Positions 43,787 to 51,858 of a stretch of DNA of 64,000 nucleotides are shown piece by piece (position 1 is the first letter of the stretch; every line of letters starts with the position of its first letter). Position numbers and translations under genes: made by a program. The stretch is from contig NZ_JAULBC010000007.1 in the NCBI RefSeq assembly GCF_041060425.1, positions 62,001 to 126,000 of the forward strand, given 5' to 3'. The notes beneath the pieces are model-generated. The model made no database searches, was not told the origin of the DNA, and saw only the letters and a list, made by a program, of their open reading frames with translations. Source of the DNA: Danxiaibacter flavus (lineage in GTDB: Bacteria > Bacteroidota > Bacteroidia > Chitinophagales > Chitinophagaceae).

Positions 43787-43981
43787 ATGCCAAATCCCAA
43801 ACGCAGACACTCACAGCAACGCAGCGCAAAAAGAAGAACGCATTATAAAGCTGAGACTGTTACATTAAGCAAGGATACAACAACAGGTGAAACACATGTT
43901 CGCCATCGTGCACATGTTAGTGAAGGTAAATTATATTACAAGGGTAAATTAGTGGCTGAGAAAGCACCTTTGAAAGCTTAA
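43787..43981 (+). CDS. rpmF: 50S ribosomal protein L32
   Basis: A 64-residue very basic protein starting MPNPKRRHSQQRSAKRRTHYKA, the conserved L32 N-terminus. It lacks the two CxxC zinc-ribbon motifs found in some L32 proteins, i.e. it is the C-minus form. The position between yceD and plsX is conserved across bacteria. Confidence 0.97.
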   Translation: MPNPKRRHSQQRSAKRRTHYKAETVTLSKDTTTGETHVRHRAHVSEGKLYYKGKLVAEKAPLKA

Positions 43982-43998
43982 CCTTTTAGTTTCCAACA

Positions 43999-44006
43999 TA
44001 TTTTTG
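43999..44006 (+). promoter_or_regulatory. Possible internal -7 element before plsX
   Basis: TATTTTTG matches TAnnTTTG, 13 bases before the plsX ATG; no -33 element is apparent. It could give plsX extra transcription independent of yceD-rpmF. Confidence 0.3.
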
Positions 44007-44019
44007 TAGATTGCCGGGC

Positions 44020-44976
44020 ATGAATATAGGCTTAGACATGATGGGAGGCGATTACGCTCCCTTAGAGGCTATCAAAGGCCTTAAATTATTTCTAGACGAA
44101 TATACTGGCCCGGTTACTTTATTTTGTATCGGGCAGCAAGAGAATTTCACTTCTTTGCTTGAAGAGCACAAGATAGATCAGTCGCGCATTAAAGTAATTA
44201 ACGCTCCCGAGGTAATCGGTTATCACGAACATCCTGCCAAAGCGTTGAAGGAAAAGCAGCAATCTTCTATTGCTATTGGCTTTCACCTGTTATCCTCCGG
44301 AAAGATTGATGCATTTGCAAGCGCCGGAAATACCGGGGCAATGCTTGTTGGTACAATGTATACCATCAAAGCCATTGAAGGTGTTCAACGTCCAACTATT
44401 GCCACTGTTATTCCCAAATTAAACGGCACCACAGGTTTGTTACTTGATGTTGGTTTGAATGTTGACTGTAAACCGGAGCATTTGAATCAATTTGCAGTTT
44501 TAGGCAACCTCTATGCACAAAAGGTGCTTGGAATTGACAAGCCTACTGTTGGCTTACTGAACATTGGTGAAGAAGAAGGCAAAGGAAATCAGTTGGCTCA
44601 GACCACCTATCCCCTGCTGAAAGAAAATGCGTCCATCAATTTTATTGGTAACGTTGAAGGTCGCGATCTGATCCAGAATAAAGCAGACGTGGTTGTATGC
44701 GATGGGTTCACTGGTAATGTTATTCTTAAAATGGCTGAAACCATTTATGACATTGCAGTGCACAGAAAACTGGAGGACGATCAATACCTGCATCGTTTTC
44801 ACTATGAGAACTACGGAGGAACTCCTATCCTGGGCGTTGCAAAACCAGTTTTAATTGGTCATGGCATCAGCAATGATGTGGCTTTTAAAAATATGATCCT
44901 TCAGGCAGTCAAAATGGTGGAATCGGATTTTTGTAACATCATCAAATCCGCTTTTCATTCAGAAAAAGTAGACTAG
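44020..44976 (+). CDS. plsX: Phosphate acyltransferase PlsX
   Basis: Converts acyl-ACP to acyl-phosphate for phospholipid synthesis. The 318-residue protein starts MNIGLDMMGGDYAPLEAIKG. It has ASAGNTGAMLVG, GVQRPTIATVIP, LLNIGEEEGKGN and VVCDGFTGNVILKMAE, the typical PlsX sequence. I take the ATG at 44020 rather than a TTG three codons earlier. It follows rpmF by 38 bases. fabH, the usual next gene, is absent and a terminator follows. Confidence 0.96.
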   Translation: MNIGLDMMGGDYAPLEAIKGLKLFLDEYTGPVTLFCIGQQENFTSLLEEHKIDQSRIKVINAPEVIGYHEHPAKALKEKQQSSIAIGFHLLSSGKIDAFASAGNTGAMLVGTMYTIKAIEGVQRPTIATVIPKLNGTTGLLLDVGLNVDCKPEHLNQFAVLGNLYAQKVLGIDKPTVGLLNIGEEEGKGNQLAQTTYPLLKENASINFIGNVEGRDLIQNKADVVVCDGFTGNVILKMAETIYDIAVHRKLEDDQYLHRFHYENYGGTPILGVAKPVLIGHGISNDVAFKNMILQAVKMVESDFCNIIKSAFHSEKVD

Positions 44977-44991
44977 ACAAACATAATATTG

Positions 44992-45027
44992 AAAAAGGAT
45001 AGAGCTAAATGTTCTATCCTTTTTTTA
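44992..45027 (+). terminator. Intrinsic terminator of the yceD-rpmF-plsX operon
   Basis: AAAAAGGATAGA (44992-45003) pairs perfectly with TCTATCCTTTTT (45013-45024) and continues in a T-run. Confidence 0.85.
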
Positions 45028-45181
45028 TTTCTATAATCCCCTTGTGTACAAAAGTCAACAATTGACCTGAGGTTATTTTTTCCTTTGGTATCCATCCAGG
45101 CCGTTCATCCGTCTTATTTTGTACAGGTATGTTTCTTGTTGAACGATTTCCATCTCTCCATGTTCACCTAAACATACAACT

Positions 45182-47329
45182 ATGCCAAGTAAACCGAATG
45201 CCAAAGGCGGCACTGAAAAAGACAAAGACCTGCAACCGGATATCGAGGTAGGCGCGGATCAGTTTATGACAACCGATCAGGGTGTAAAAATCAATGACGA
45301 CCAGAATTCTTTAAAAGCCGGAGATCGCGGCCCCACACTGCTGGAGGATTTTATACTGCGCGAAAAGATCACCCATTTCGATCACGAACGTATCCCGGAA
45401 CGCGTTGTGCATGCAAGGGGCACTGCTGCACACGGTTACTTCCAGGTATATGAATCAATGGCAAAATATACAAAAGCCAAATTCCTGCAGGATTCAGCTG
45501 CAAAAACACCCGTATTTGTGCGCTTTTCGACCGTAGCAGGTTTTAGAGGTTCTACTGATCTTGCGCGGGATGTGCGGGGATTTGCAGTCAAGTTCTATAC
45601 AGAAGAAGGCAATTTTGATTTAGTGGGAAACAACATACCTGTGTTCTTTATTCAGGATGCCATAAAATTCCCTGATCTTATACATGCCGTAAAGCCGGAA
45701 CCGCATAATGAAATTCCGCAGGCGGCGTCGGCCCATGACACGTTCTGGGATTTCATTTCACTAATGCCGGAATCCATGCATATGATCATGTGGGTAATGT
45801 CTGACAGGGCCATACCACGCAGCTTAAGAATGATGGAAGGATTTGGCGTGCACACTTTCCGTTTTGTAAACGAAAAAGACGAGGCTACGTTTATAAAATT
45901 TCACTGGAAACCATTACTGGGCGTGCATTCCGTGGCATGGGACGAAGCGCTGAAAATTAGCGGAAAAGATCCGGATTTTCACCGTCGCGATCTGTATGAA
46001 GCGATTGAAAATGGCGCCTTTCCGGAATGGGAACTGGGTGTTCAGATAGTGCCGGAAAAGGACGAGCATAAATTTGAATTTGACCTGCTGGATCCCACGA
46101 AAATTATTCCGGAAGAATTGGTTCCCGTGCAGCGTATTGGAAAAATGACACTGAACAGAAACCCGGATAATTTTTTTGCAGAAACTGAACAGGTTGCATT
46201 TCATCCAGGGCATATTGTTCCTGGTATTGACTTCACCAATGATCCGTTATTGCAGGGAAGACTGTTTTCCTATTTAGATACACAACTATCCCGGTTGGGA
46301 AGCCCGAACTTCCATGAAATTCCGATCAACCGGCCTGTTGTTCCGGTGCATAATAATCAGCGCGACGGACATATGCGTCAAACGATCAATAAGGGTGTTG
46401 CAAGCTATCACCCGAATTCTATAGGAGGTGGCTGCCCGTTCCAGGCGAAAATGGCAGAAGGTGGATTCTCATCTTATGGAGAACGTATTGATGCGAAGAA
46501 AATACGCGAACGTAGCTCGAGCTTCTTCGATCATTTTAGTCAGGCTACCTTGTTCTTTAATAGTCAGTCAGAACCCGAAAAGAATCACATTATTGACGCA
46601 CTGCGGTTTGAATTGGGAAAAGTTGTCCGCGAAGAAATAAGGGAGAGAATGCTTGGCCTGCTTTCTAAAATTGATAAAATCCTGGCAGAAAAAGTGGCTG
46701 CAGGTCTGGGGTTAAAAGTACCTGCAAAACCAATAGAACCAATGAACCACAGCATGCCGGCCGATGCTGATCCAAAAAAATACCAACCGAAAGTGATAAA
46801 ATCATCTATTGAGCGGTCGGAAGCTTTAAGCATGGCAAATACAATAAAGAATACCATTAAATCAAGACAGATAGCAATGCTGGCTGCCGATGGTTCTGAC
46901 GATAAGGCGATTGATAAAATGAAAAAGGCCCTGGAGGCAGAAGGTGCTACGACAATGATCATCGCTCCAAGACTTGGATACCTCAAAACGGCAAGCGGAA
47001 AAGAAATGAAAATTGATCAAAGCTTTTTAACGTCCTCTTCCGTGTTTTTTGATGCAGTATATGTTCCGGGAGGTGCCTCTGCCACCTTATTACAGGAGCC
47101 TGACGCTATACATTTTGTTACTGAAGCTTACAGGCATTGCAAAGCCATTGCAGCAGATAATGATGGTGTTGAGTTACTGGAAGCATCCGCAGCGAACAGT
47201 AAGATGGAAGATAATGATAACCTGGCCCAGGATGGATTGATTTTAAATTCACCGCCTGAGGCTTTTATAAAGGCGATTGCGCAGCATAGGGTTTGGGAAA
47301 GAGAGAAGTTACATAAAGTGCCAGCGTAG
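45182..47329 (+). CDS. katE: Large-subunit (HPII-type) catalase
   Basis: Decomposes hydrogen peroxide. The 715-residue clade-2 catalase has the distal His77 in RVVHARGTAAHGYF, the conserved Asn in LVGNNIPVFF, the proximal haem ligand Tyr364 in RLFSYLDTQLSRLG, and the family's extra C-terminal DJ-1/PfpI-like flavodoxin fold (about 560-715: IAMLAADGSDDKAIDKMKKALE, VFFDAVYVPGGASA). The N-terminus is an acidic/lysine-rich extension typical of HPII. It is expressed alone, with words of the AGCAGTCAGCTATCAG type directly after the stop and a terminator behind. Confidence 0.97.
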   Translation: MPSKPNAKGGTEKDKDLQPDIEVGADQFMTTDQGVKINDDQNSLKAGDRGPTLLEDFILREKITHFDHERIPERVVHARGTAAHGYFQVYESMAKYTKAKFLQDSAAKTPVFVRFSTVAGFRGSTDLARDVRGFAVKFYTEEGNFDLVGNNIPVFFIQDAIKFPDLIHAVKPEPHNEIPQAASAHDTFWDFISLMPESMHMIMWVMSDRAIPRSLRMMEGFGVHTFRFVNEKDEATFIKFHWKPLLGVHSVAWDEALKISGKDPDFHRRDLYEAIENGAFPEWELGVQIVPEKDEHKFEFDLLDPTKIIPEELVPVQRIGKMTLNRNPDNFFAETEQVAFHPGHIVPGIDFTNDPLLQGRLFSYLDTQLSRLGSPNFHEIPINRPVVPVHNNQRDGHMRQTINKGVASYHPNSIGGGCPFQAKMAEGGFSSYGERIDAKKIRERSSSFFDHFSQATLFFNSQSEPEKNHIIDALRFELGKVVREEIRERMLGLLSKIDKILAEKVAAGLGLKVPAKPIEPMNHSMPADADPKKYQPKVIKSSIERSEALSMANTIKNTIKSRQIAMLAADGSDDKAIDKMKKALEAEGATTMIIAPRLGYLKTASGKEMKIDQSFLTSSSVFFDAVYVPGGASATLLQEPDAIHFVTEAYRHCKAIAADNDGVELLEASAANSKMEDNDNLAQDGLILNSPPEAFIKAIAQHRVWEREKLHKVPA

Positions 47330-47370
47330 TAGCAGTCAGCTATCAGTAGCAGGAAGATTTACTAAAAGTG

Positions 47371-47402
47371 AAAAAGGTTGCAGCTTTTAAACTGCAACCT
47401 TT
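47371..47402. terminator. Bidirectional terminator between katE and tatA
   Basis: AAAGGTTGCAG (47373-47383) pairs perfectly with CTGCAACCTTT (47392-47402), with A/T-rich flanks on both sides. It serves the convergent katE and tatA. Confidence 0.8.
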
Positions 47403-47429
47403 AAATAAGTTGATGCAAGACAATGATCG

Positions 47430-47579
47430 TTATTTCTTTTCGGACTTTTTTTCAGTATCAACTTCTTCATTGAAGCTGCGAATACCTTTGCCTACACCCT
47501 TCATGAATTCAGGTATTTTGCGAGCACCAAACAATACCAGTATCACAACTGCAATTAATAATATTTCCTGAAATCCCAT
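47430..47579 (-). CDS. tatA: Twin-arginine translocase subunit TatA/E
   Basis: A 49-residue protein: short N-terminus MGFQEIL, one membrane helix (LIAVVILVLFGAR), the hinge and amphipathic helix FGARKIPEFMKGVGKGIRSF, then a charged tail. The F-G-x-x-K-x-P motif is diagnostic for TatA/E. At 49 residues it is at the short end of the family. I start at 47579; the 15 residues from an upstream codon at 47624 are not family-like. tatC is not in the window. Confidence 0.92.
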   Translation of the reverse strand: MGFQEILLIAVVILVLFGARKIPEFMKGVGKGIRSFNEEVDTEKKSEKK

Positions 47580-47768
47580 ATAGCTGTATTTAAAACGATG
47601 AAAAAAGGTTTGTACCCACAGCAAGATAGTAAATGTTGACCTTAAATAACTTTTCCAAAGCGCTTTTTTACGCTGTGGTGATTATAATACACATATCATT
47701 AGGATCCAGCAATCGAAGCTAAGGCTACAATTAACTGATTTACAGTCCTTTAATTTTCAACCTTCCTG

Positions 47769-47957
47769 ATGGCATATTTTTCTGATACAGTTAAAAAAGA
47801 TATTATGAAAACTGTGTTAACGAAAAGTGAACCAACAGAAAGAAAAAAAAATTTCTTGTCCAGACATTTATCGTCAATACTCGTCGGAATCTTAATAATA
47901 ACCTTCATCATTATATCTATTTATATCGCTGTGCGCGCCTATTACAGCGGCAAATAA
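47769..47957 (+). CDS. Small single-pass membrane protein, hypothetical
   Basis: 62 residues: a charged N-terminal part (KSEPTERKKNFLSRHLSS) followed by one strongly hydrophobic helix (ILVGILIITFIIISIYIAVRAYY). An internal Met at 47805 could also be the start. It lies 77 bases upstream of the antiporter on the same strand and may be co-transcribed. Unknown family. Confidence 0.5.
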   Translation: MAYFSDTVKKDIMKTVLTKSEPTERKKNFLSRHLSSILVGILIITFIIISIYIAVRAYYSGK

Positions 47958-48034
47958 AATATGCCGCAAGCGGAAGATGAAGTTTACCAAAAATAAAATT
48001 GATATGCCTGAAGGCTATTCTGTAAAAAACGTCT

Positions 48035-49294
48035 ATGGATCTTTACAACACCTTTTCCATAGTAATTGTTCTGGCGGCCTTTACGGCTTTCATCAATCAG
48101 CGGTTTTTTAAATTGCCGAATGCCATCGGCGTAATGATCATTGCTGCTATCCTGTCCCTTCTTCTATTATTGACAAGCAACATATTTCCTGTATTATTCA
48201 GAGATAGTTTCAAACTGCTTCAGACAGTTAATTTCAGTCAATTACTTATCAGCATTCTGCTTAATTTTCTGCTTTTTGCTGGAACTATCCGCATTCGTAT
48301 AACAGATCTTCATCAACATCAGCTTTCAGTTATTTTGTTTTCAACGTTGAGTGTTGTGATCTCTACTTTTATCGTTGGCTTTCTTATGTACATCATATTA
48401 CAGGCACTTCATATGAACGTTCCTCTTTTGCAATGTTTATTATTTGGTGCCCTCATCTCTCCCACCGATCCTGTATCAGTTTTGAGTATCCTTAAAGACG
48501 CTAAAATGAGCAAGTCGCTGGAAACAAAAATAGCCGGCGAGTCTTTGTTTAATGATGGCGTAGCCCTGTTGTTATTTTTTACCATATTACGTTCTGTACA
48601 CGATCCTGGTGCAAGCATTACAATCAAAGAGATCAGCTATATTTTTTTTAAAGAAGCTGTTGGCGGATTGGTTCTTGGCGTTGTGCTAGGCTTTATAGCG
48701 CTTAGAACGGTGAAGGGCATTGATGACCACAATATTGAAGTGATGATTACCCTTGCAGTAGTGATGGGCGGCTATCTGCTGGCAAAGAAACTGAATGTTT
48801 CCGCGCCGCTGACAATGGTCGCAGCCGGCATTTTTATTGGTAACTATGGAAAGAAATACGCTATGTCCCCCGTTTCCCGTGATTACCTGGATAAGTTCTG
48901 GGAGCTGATTGAAGAAATCCTTAACGTGATCTTATTTGCGTTGATAGGTTTTGAAATTCTCTTTATCAAACATTTTCAATACTACTGGGTTGCAGGAATT
49001 GCATCTATCGGCATTGTGCTGTTTGCACGCTTTATATCGCTATGGTTACCGTCCTTTGTAATCAGGCTGCGGGAAAAAATGAACTTGTATATCCTGTGGT
49101 TCTTAACCTGGGGCGGACTTCGCGGAGGAATTTCGATTGCATTGGCACTGTCATTATCGCAAGGGTTACATAAAGACCTTTTCTTGTTTACAACTTATTG
49201 CGTTGTCTTGTTTTCTATTGTTGTGCAAGGACTCTCGATTGAACGGTTAGCGAGAAGGCAGAGAAGGAAGCTGCAGAGGAAGTTGGAGGTGTGA
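48035..49294 (+). CDS. CPA1-family Na+/H+ antiporter (NhaP-like)
   Basis: A 419-residue inner-membrane antiporter with about twelve membrane segments and the family motifs GALISPTDPVSVLSIL and AGESLFNDGVALLLFF, then FLTWGGLRGGISIALALSLS near the end. There is no long cytoplasmic tail, unlike the antiporter at 405. The C-terminus is a short basic stretch (RRQRRKLQRKLEV). Its last 52 codons are repeated in damaged form immediately downstream (49442-49595). Confidence 0.92.
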   Translation: MDLYNTFSIVIVLAAFTAFINQRFFKLPNAIGVMIIAAILSLLLLLTSNIFPVLFRDSFKLLQTVNFSQLLISILLNFLLFAGTIRIRITDLHQHQLSVILFSTLSVVISTFIVGFLMYIILQALHMNVPLLQCLLFGALISPTDPVSVLSILKDAKMSKSLETKIAGESLFNDGVALLLFFTILRSVHDPGASITIKEISYIFFKEAVGGLVLGVVLGFIALRTVKGIDDHNIEVMITLAVVMGGYLLAKKLNVSAPLTMVAAGIFIGNYGKKYAMSPVSRDYLDKFWELIEEILNVILFALIGFEILFIKHFQYYWVAGIASIGIVLFARFISLWLPSFVIRLREKMNLYILWFLTWGGLRGGISIALALSLSQGLHKDLFLFTTYCVVLFSIVVQGLSIERLARRQRRKLQRKLEV

Positions 49295-49699
49295 GGGAAG
49301 TGGAAAGCTTAAAGCCTAAAGCTTAAAACTGAAAGCTGACAGTCATGGTTCGTCTCTCACGAAACACCATGTATTACCCGGTCAGGATGTTCTAGAATTG
49401 GTTCGTGAGACACGAACCAAGGCGTAAGAATTGCCATAGCAGCATTGGCACTGTCCTTCGCAAGGGTTGCATAAAGATCTTTTCCTGTTTACAACTTATT
49501 GTGTTGTCTTGTTTTCTATTGTTGTACAGGGACTCTCAATTGAACGATTGCCGAGAAGGCAGAGAAGGAAGCTGCAGAGGAAGCTGGAGGTGTGAGGGAA
49601 GTGGGAAGCTTAAAGCCCAAAGCTTAAAACTGAAAGCTGACAGCCGTGGTTCGTGTCTCACGAAACACCATGTATTATTCAGTCTGAGTTCCAATAGCA
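49295..49699. repeat. Duplicated 3'-flank with AAGCCTAAAGCTTAAA words and TTCGTG-CACGAA palindromes
   Basis: The segment 49139-49376 (end of the antiporter gene plus 82 bases) recurs at 49442-49677 with scattered substitutions. Each copy holds AAGCTTAAAGCCTAAAGC words, GAAAGCTGACAG and a palindromic TTCGTGTCTCACGAA core (49349-49363, one base degenerate; 49650-49664, perfect 6-base arms). Between the copies TTGGTTCGTG/CACGAACCAA (49398-49420) is a perfect 10-base palindrome with an AGA centre. Confidence 0.85.
49442..49595 (+). pseudogene. Frameshifted duplicate of the antiporter 3' end
   Basis: It matches codons of 49139-49294 to the identical stop position, but a 2-base deletion near 49457 breaks the frame. 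Downstream of it the frame would read HKDLFLFTTYCVVLFSIVVQ, then ERLPRRQRRKLQRKLEV. Of the nucleotide differences from the intact copy in this part I count only one that changes an amino acid (Ala to Pro); the others are silent third-base or Leu-codon changes. The 5' three quarters of the gene are missing. Confidence 0.85.
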
Positions 49700-50059
49700 T
49701 TATTTTTTGGCACCGCCATTTTTGAGCCGGAAGTATTTTGAAGACACCGGCAAAAACAATAACACCACAATTATCACTAAAAAAATGATATGAGCAATCA
49801 TTTGATCAACTGAATTCAATGCGCCAATTACTACATGATATAGCATCCACGCGACAGCAAGCCAGCGTGCCCAATTAATCCTGTAAAGAAGCAAAACACC
49901 ACATAGCACAGCCAGGATCCGCAGAACAAGAATCCAGATGACTTCGGATAATACATGATCCCGGTCGAATAACTCTTTTGCATGATATACAAAGCCGATA
50001 CAACCTGTAACGATAAACAGGATGGCAACAATAATAACAGGAACCGGACGACCTTTCAT
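49700..50059 (-). CDS. Hypothetical membrane protein with four predicted helices
   Basis: 119 residues, with hydrophobic segments VIIVAILFIVTGCIGFVY, VIWILVLRILAVLCGVLLLY, WARWLAVAWMLYHVVIGAL and IIFLVIIVVLLFLPV. Short basic loops separate them. It resembles small integral membrane proteins of unknown function found widely in bacteria; no catalytic motif is seen. Confidence 0.65.
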   Translation of the reverse strand: MKGRPVPVIIVAILFIVTGCIGFVYHAKELFDRDHVLSEVIWILVLRILAVLCGVLLLYRINWARWLAVAWMLYHVVIGALNSVDQMIAHIIFLVIIVVLLFLPVSSKYFRLKNGGAKK

Positions 50060-50151
50060 CGGCAGGATGATTTATTTTTAATACCAATGCATCTTCTTTA
50101 TAGCAAACCGAACAACATGCCTGTTTCTTACAACCACTTTGATCAGTGCTA

Positions 50152-51480
50152 TCATTGCTGGCCACATTTATTTATTGCCCAGCGCTGCAAAGCAGTTATG
50201 GCGTCAAACAATACGCCGGCCTCTCCACGAAAATCTCCAGATCCTTTCGGGGCTCCGGAAAGCACATCATACCATTCATAAAAACCCTTGGCGGCAAGTG
50301 CGCGATCTATCATAGGTAATAGTTCATTGTACGCATCATTAGCCTGTCCGTTGTCAATGAGCACAAGGATAAGCCGTGCACCGAACCAGGTCCAGTCGCC
50401 ACCATTCTGATATGTAAATGGTTTCATATTCGGAAATTCCTTTTCCGGATAAGGAGGATAAACAGTCAAGCCAATTGTAGCGAATTTTTCTTTTTTCGCA
50501 GCTGCAACAATCTGGCTGTTAATGGCCTGTATTTCACCGGGTGTATTAAAGCCTGCTATCATTGCACAAATTGATCCACCAGTGTATATAATTGATGTTT
50601 CGTTAAAATCAGGTGAGAACGGAGAGCCGTTAATATAACGATGTGGAATATATTTCTTTGCTTCATCATCCCATAAGAACTTTCTTACCTGGGATCTTAT
50701 GTTTGCGGCAACTGCCTTCCAGTCTTCTTTAGCAGTGAAGCCGGAAGGTTTCATATCCATCCAATCCCTGATCGCTTTTACATACATAGCATTGTCGTAC
50801 ACATCTATTGCCCATTTGGTCTTGTCGTTAATGGCCACTCCCCACCCCTTTTCAGGCTGAACATCACCCCAGTCAACCGTGGTAGCGCCGGTAACAAGTT
50901 TATACTTATCGGACCAACGGTCATGCATTATATATAACAAAGCTTTTTCCATACGTGTGGCCACGCTTTCACCCCCAATGTTCACTGCCAGTATAGACCG
51001 GTCACCCGTGGCATCGATATATTTTTTTACAGCTTGTATAAGCGATGACTCCTGGTCTGTTTCAACTGTATTTTTATGAGCTGCCCAACCCGGCAATAAG
51101 GGTGAATAGCGGTATTGATAGCCAACCCCGGCCTTTGCAGTGTCTATTATACCGTCGGGAATATTGCCATCGCTTCCCTGGATCTTAAAGAACATCAAAA
51201 GAATGTCTCTCACTTTTTTCCTGTCATGTACCTGCAGGGATCCGTTAATAAAAGTGTTCAGATCGCGGATCCATATTTCACCATAAGATGTGCCTGCAGT
51301 AAAACCAGACAATAAGCGTAAGGCTCTGTTCTTTATGGTATCAAGCCTGGCGTCAGACAAAACCTTTTTAGCCACGCTGCAATCTGTTTGCTGTTGTGCA
51401 GTGGCCACTGAAGAAAACTGCAAAAAGCAGCAAAAAAATAAACAACATAAAGGGCGGATGGTTAGAAATTTGCGGGTCAT
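50152..51480 (-). CDS. Secreted six-hairpin-glycosidase-like (alpha/alpha barrel) protein
   Basis: A 442-residue protein with a signal peptide (to about residue 29, VATAQQQ). The recurring blocks GTSYGEIWIRDLNTFINGSL, HKNTVETDQESSLIQAVKKY, GATTVDWGDVQPEKGWGV, IDVYDNAMYVKAIRDWM and FTYQNGGDWTWFGARLILVLI are typical of (alpha/alpha)6 glycosidases of the amyloglucosidase/invertase/GH63-like superfamily. Asp in WIRD and Asp/Trp in GGDWTWFG are plausible active-site residues. I cannot name the GH family, and the substrate is unknown. It is periplasmic or exported. Confidence 0.65.
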   Translation of the reverse strand: MTRKFLTIRPLCCLFFCCFLQFSSVATAQQQTDCSVAKKVLSDARLDTIKNRALRLLSGFTAGTSYGEIWIRDLNTFINGSLQVHDRKKVRDILLMFFKIQGSDGNIPDGIIDTAKAGVGYQYRYSPLLPGWAAHKNTVETDQESSLIQAVKKYIDATGDRSILAVNIGGESVATRMEKALLYIMHDRWSDKYKLVTGATTVDWGDVQPEKGWGVAINDKTKWAIDVYDNAMYVKAIRDWMDMKPSGFTAKEDWKAVAANIRSQVRKFLWDDEAKKYIPHRYINGSPFSPDFNETSIIYTGGSICAMIAGFNTPGEIQAINSQIVAAAKKEKFATIGLTVYPPYPEKEFPNMKPFTYQNGGDWTWFGARLILVLIDNGQANDAYNELLPMIDRALAAKGFYEWYDVLSGAPKGSGDFRGEAGVLFDAITALQRWAINKCGQQ

Positions 51481-51802
51481 ATAGCAATTGATTTCTTGAG
51501 TTTTATATGAAGGCTAAAAATCGTGCATCATTTGTGTGCAAGATACCATAATCATATCTACAATTGATTGTCCTAATCTTATTGCATTTTACCTGAATAG
51601 CCCCTGTGTCATAAATATACAAAGGTTTACTCTCCTATTAATCTTCATAAATTTTCCCGTTCTGGCATGAGTGTTCTGCGGTATCACCCGCGCCGTTGAT
51701 CCGGGGCTACAAAATCATCAAATAGACACGTGTGATCCTTCGGGACACTCGCGTCAGAAACCAAACACTTGCCTCAGTAAGATCAAGCTCTCCTTCTGAA
51801 AA
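51481..51802. other. Non-coding gap upstream of the glycosidase-like gene
   Basis: AT-rich near the gene, with no exact promoter match, no word repeat and no ORF with coding character. The gap ends at the terminator of the gene to its right. Confidence 0.35.
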
Positions 51803-51836
51803 CAAAAAACCTTTCCGGTTTCTGCGACCGGAAAGG
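51803..51836 (-). terminator. Intrinsic terminator of the FG-GAP/T9SS gene
   Basis: CCTTTCCGGT (51810-51819) pairs perfectly with ACCGGAAAGG (51827-51836). The minus strand continues TTTTTTGTTTT. It lies 22 bases beyond the stop codon. Confidence 0.85.
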
Positions 51837-51858
51837 CTTAATCTCTTATTCTTCTTAT

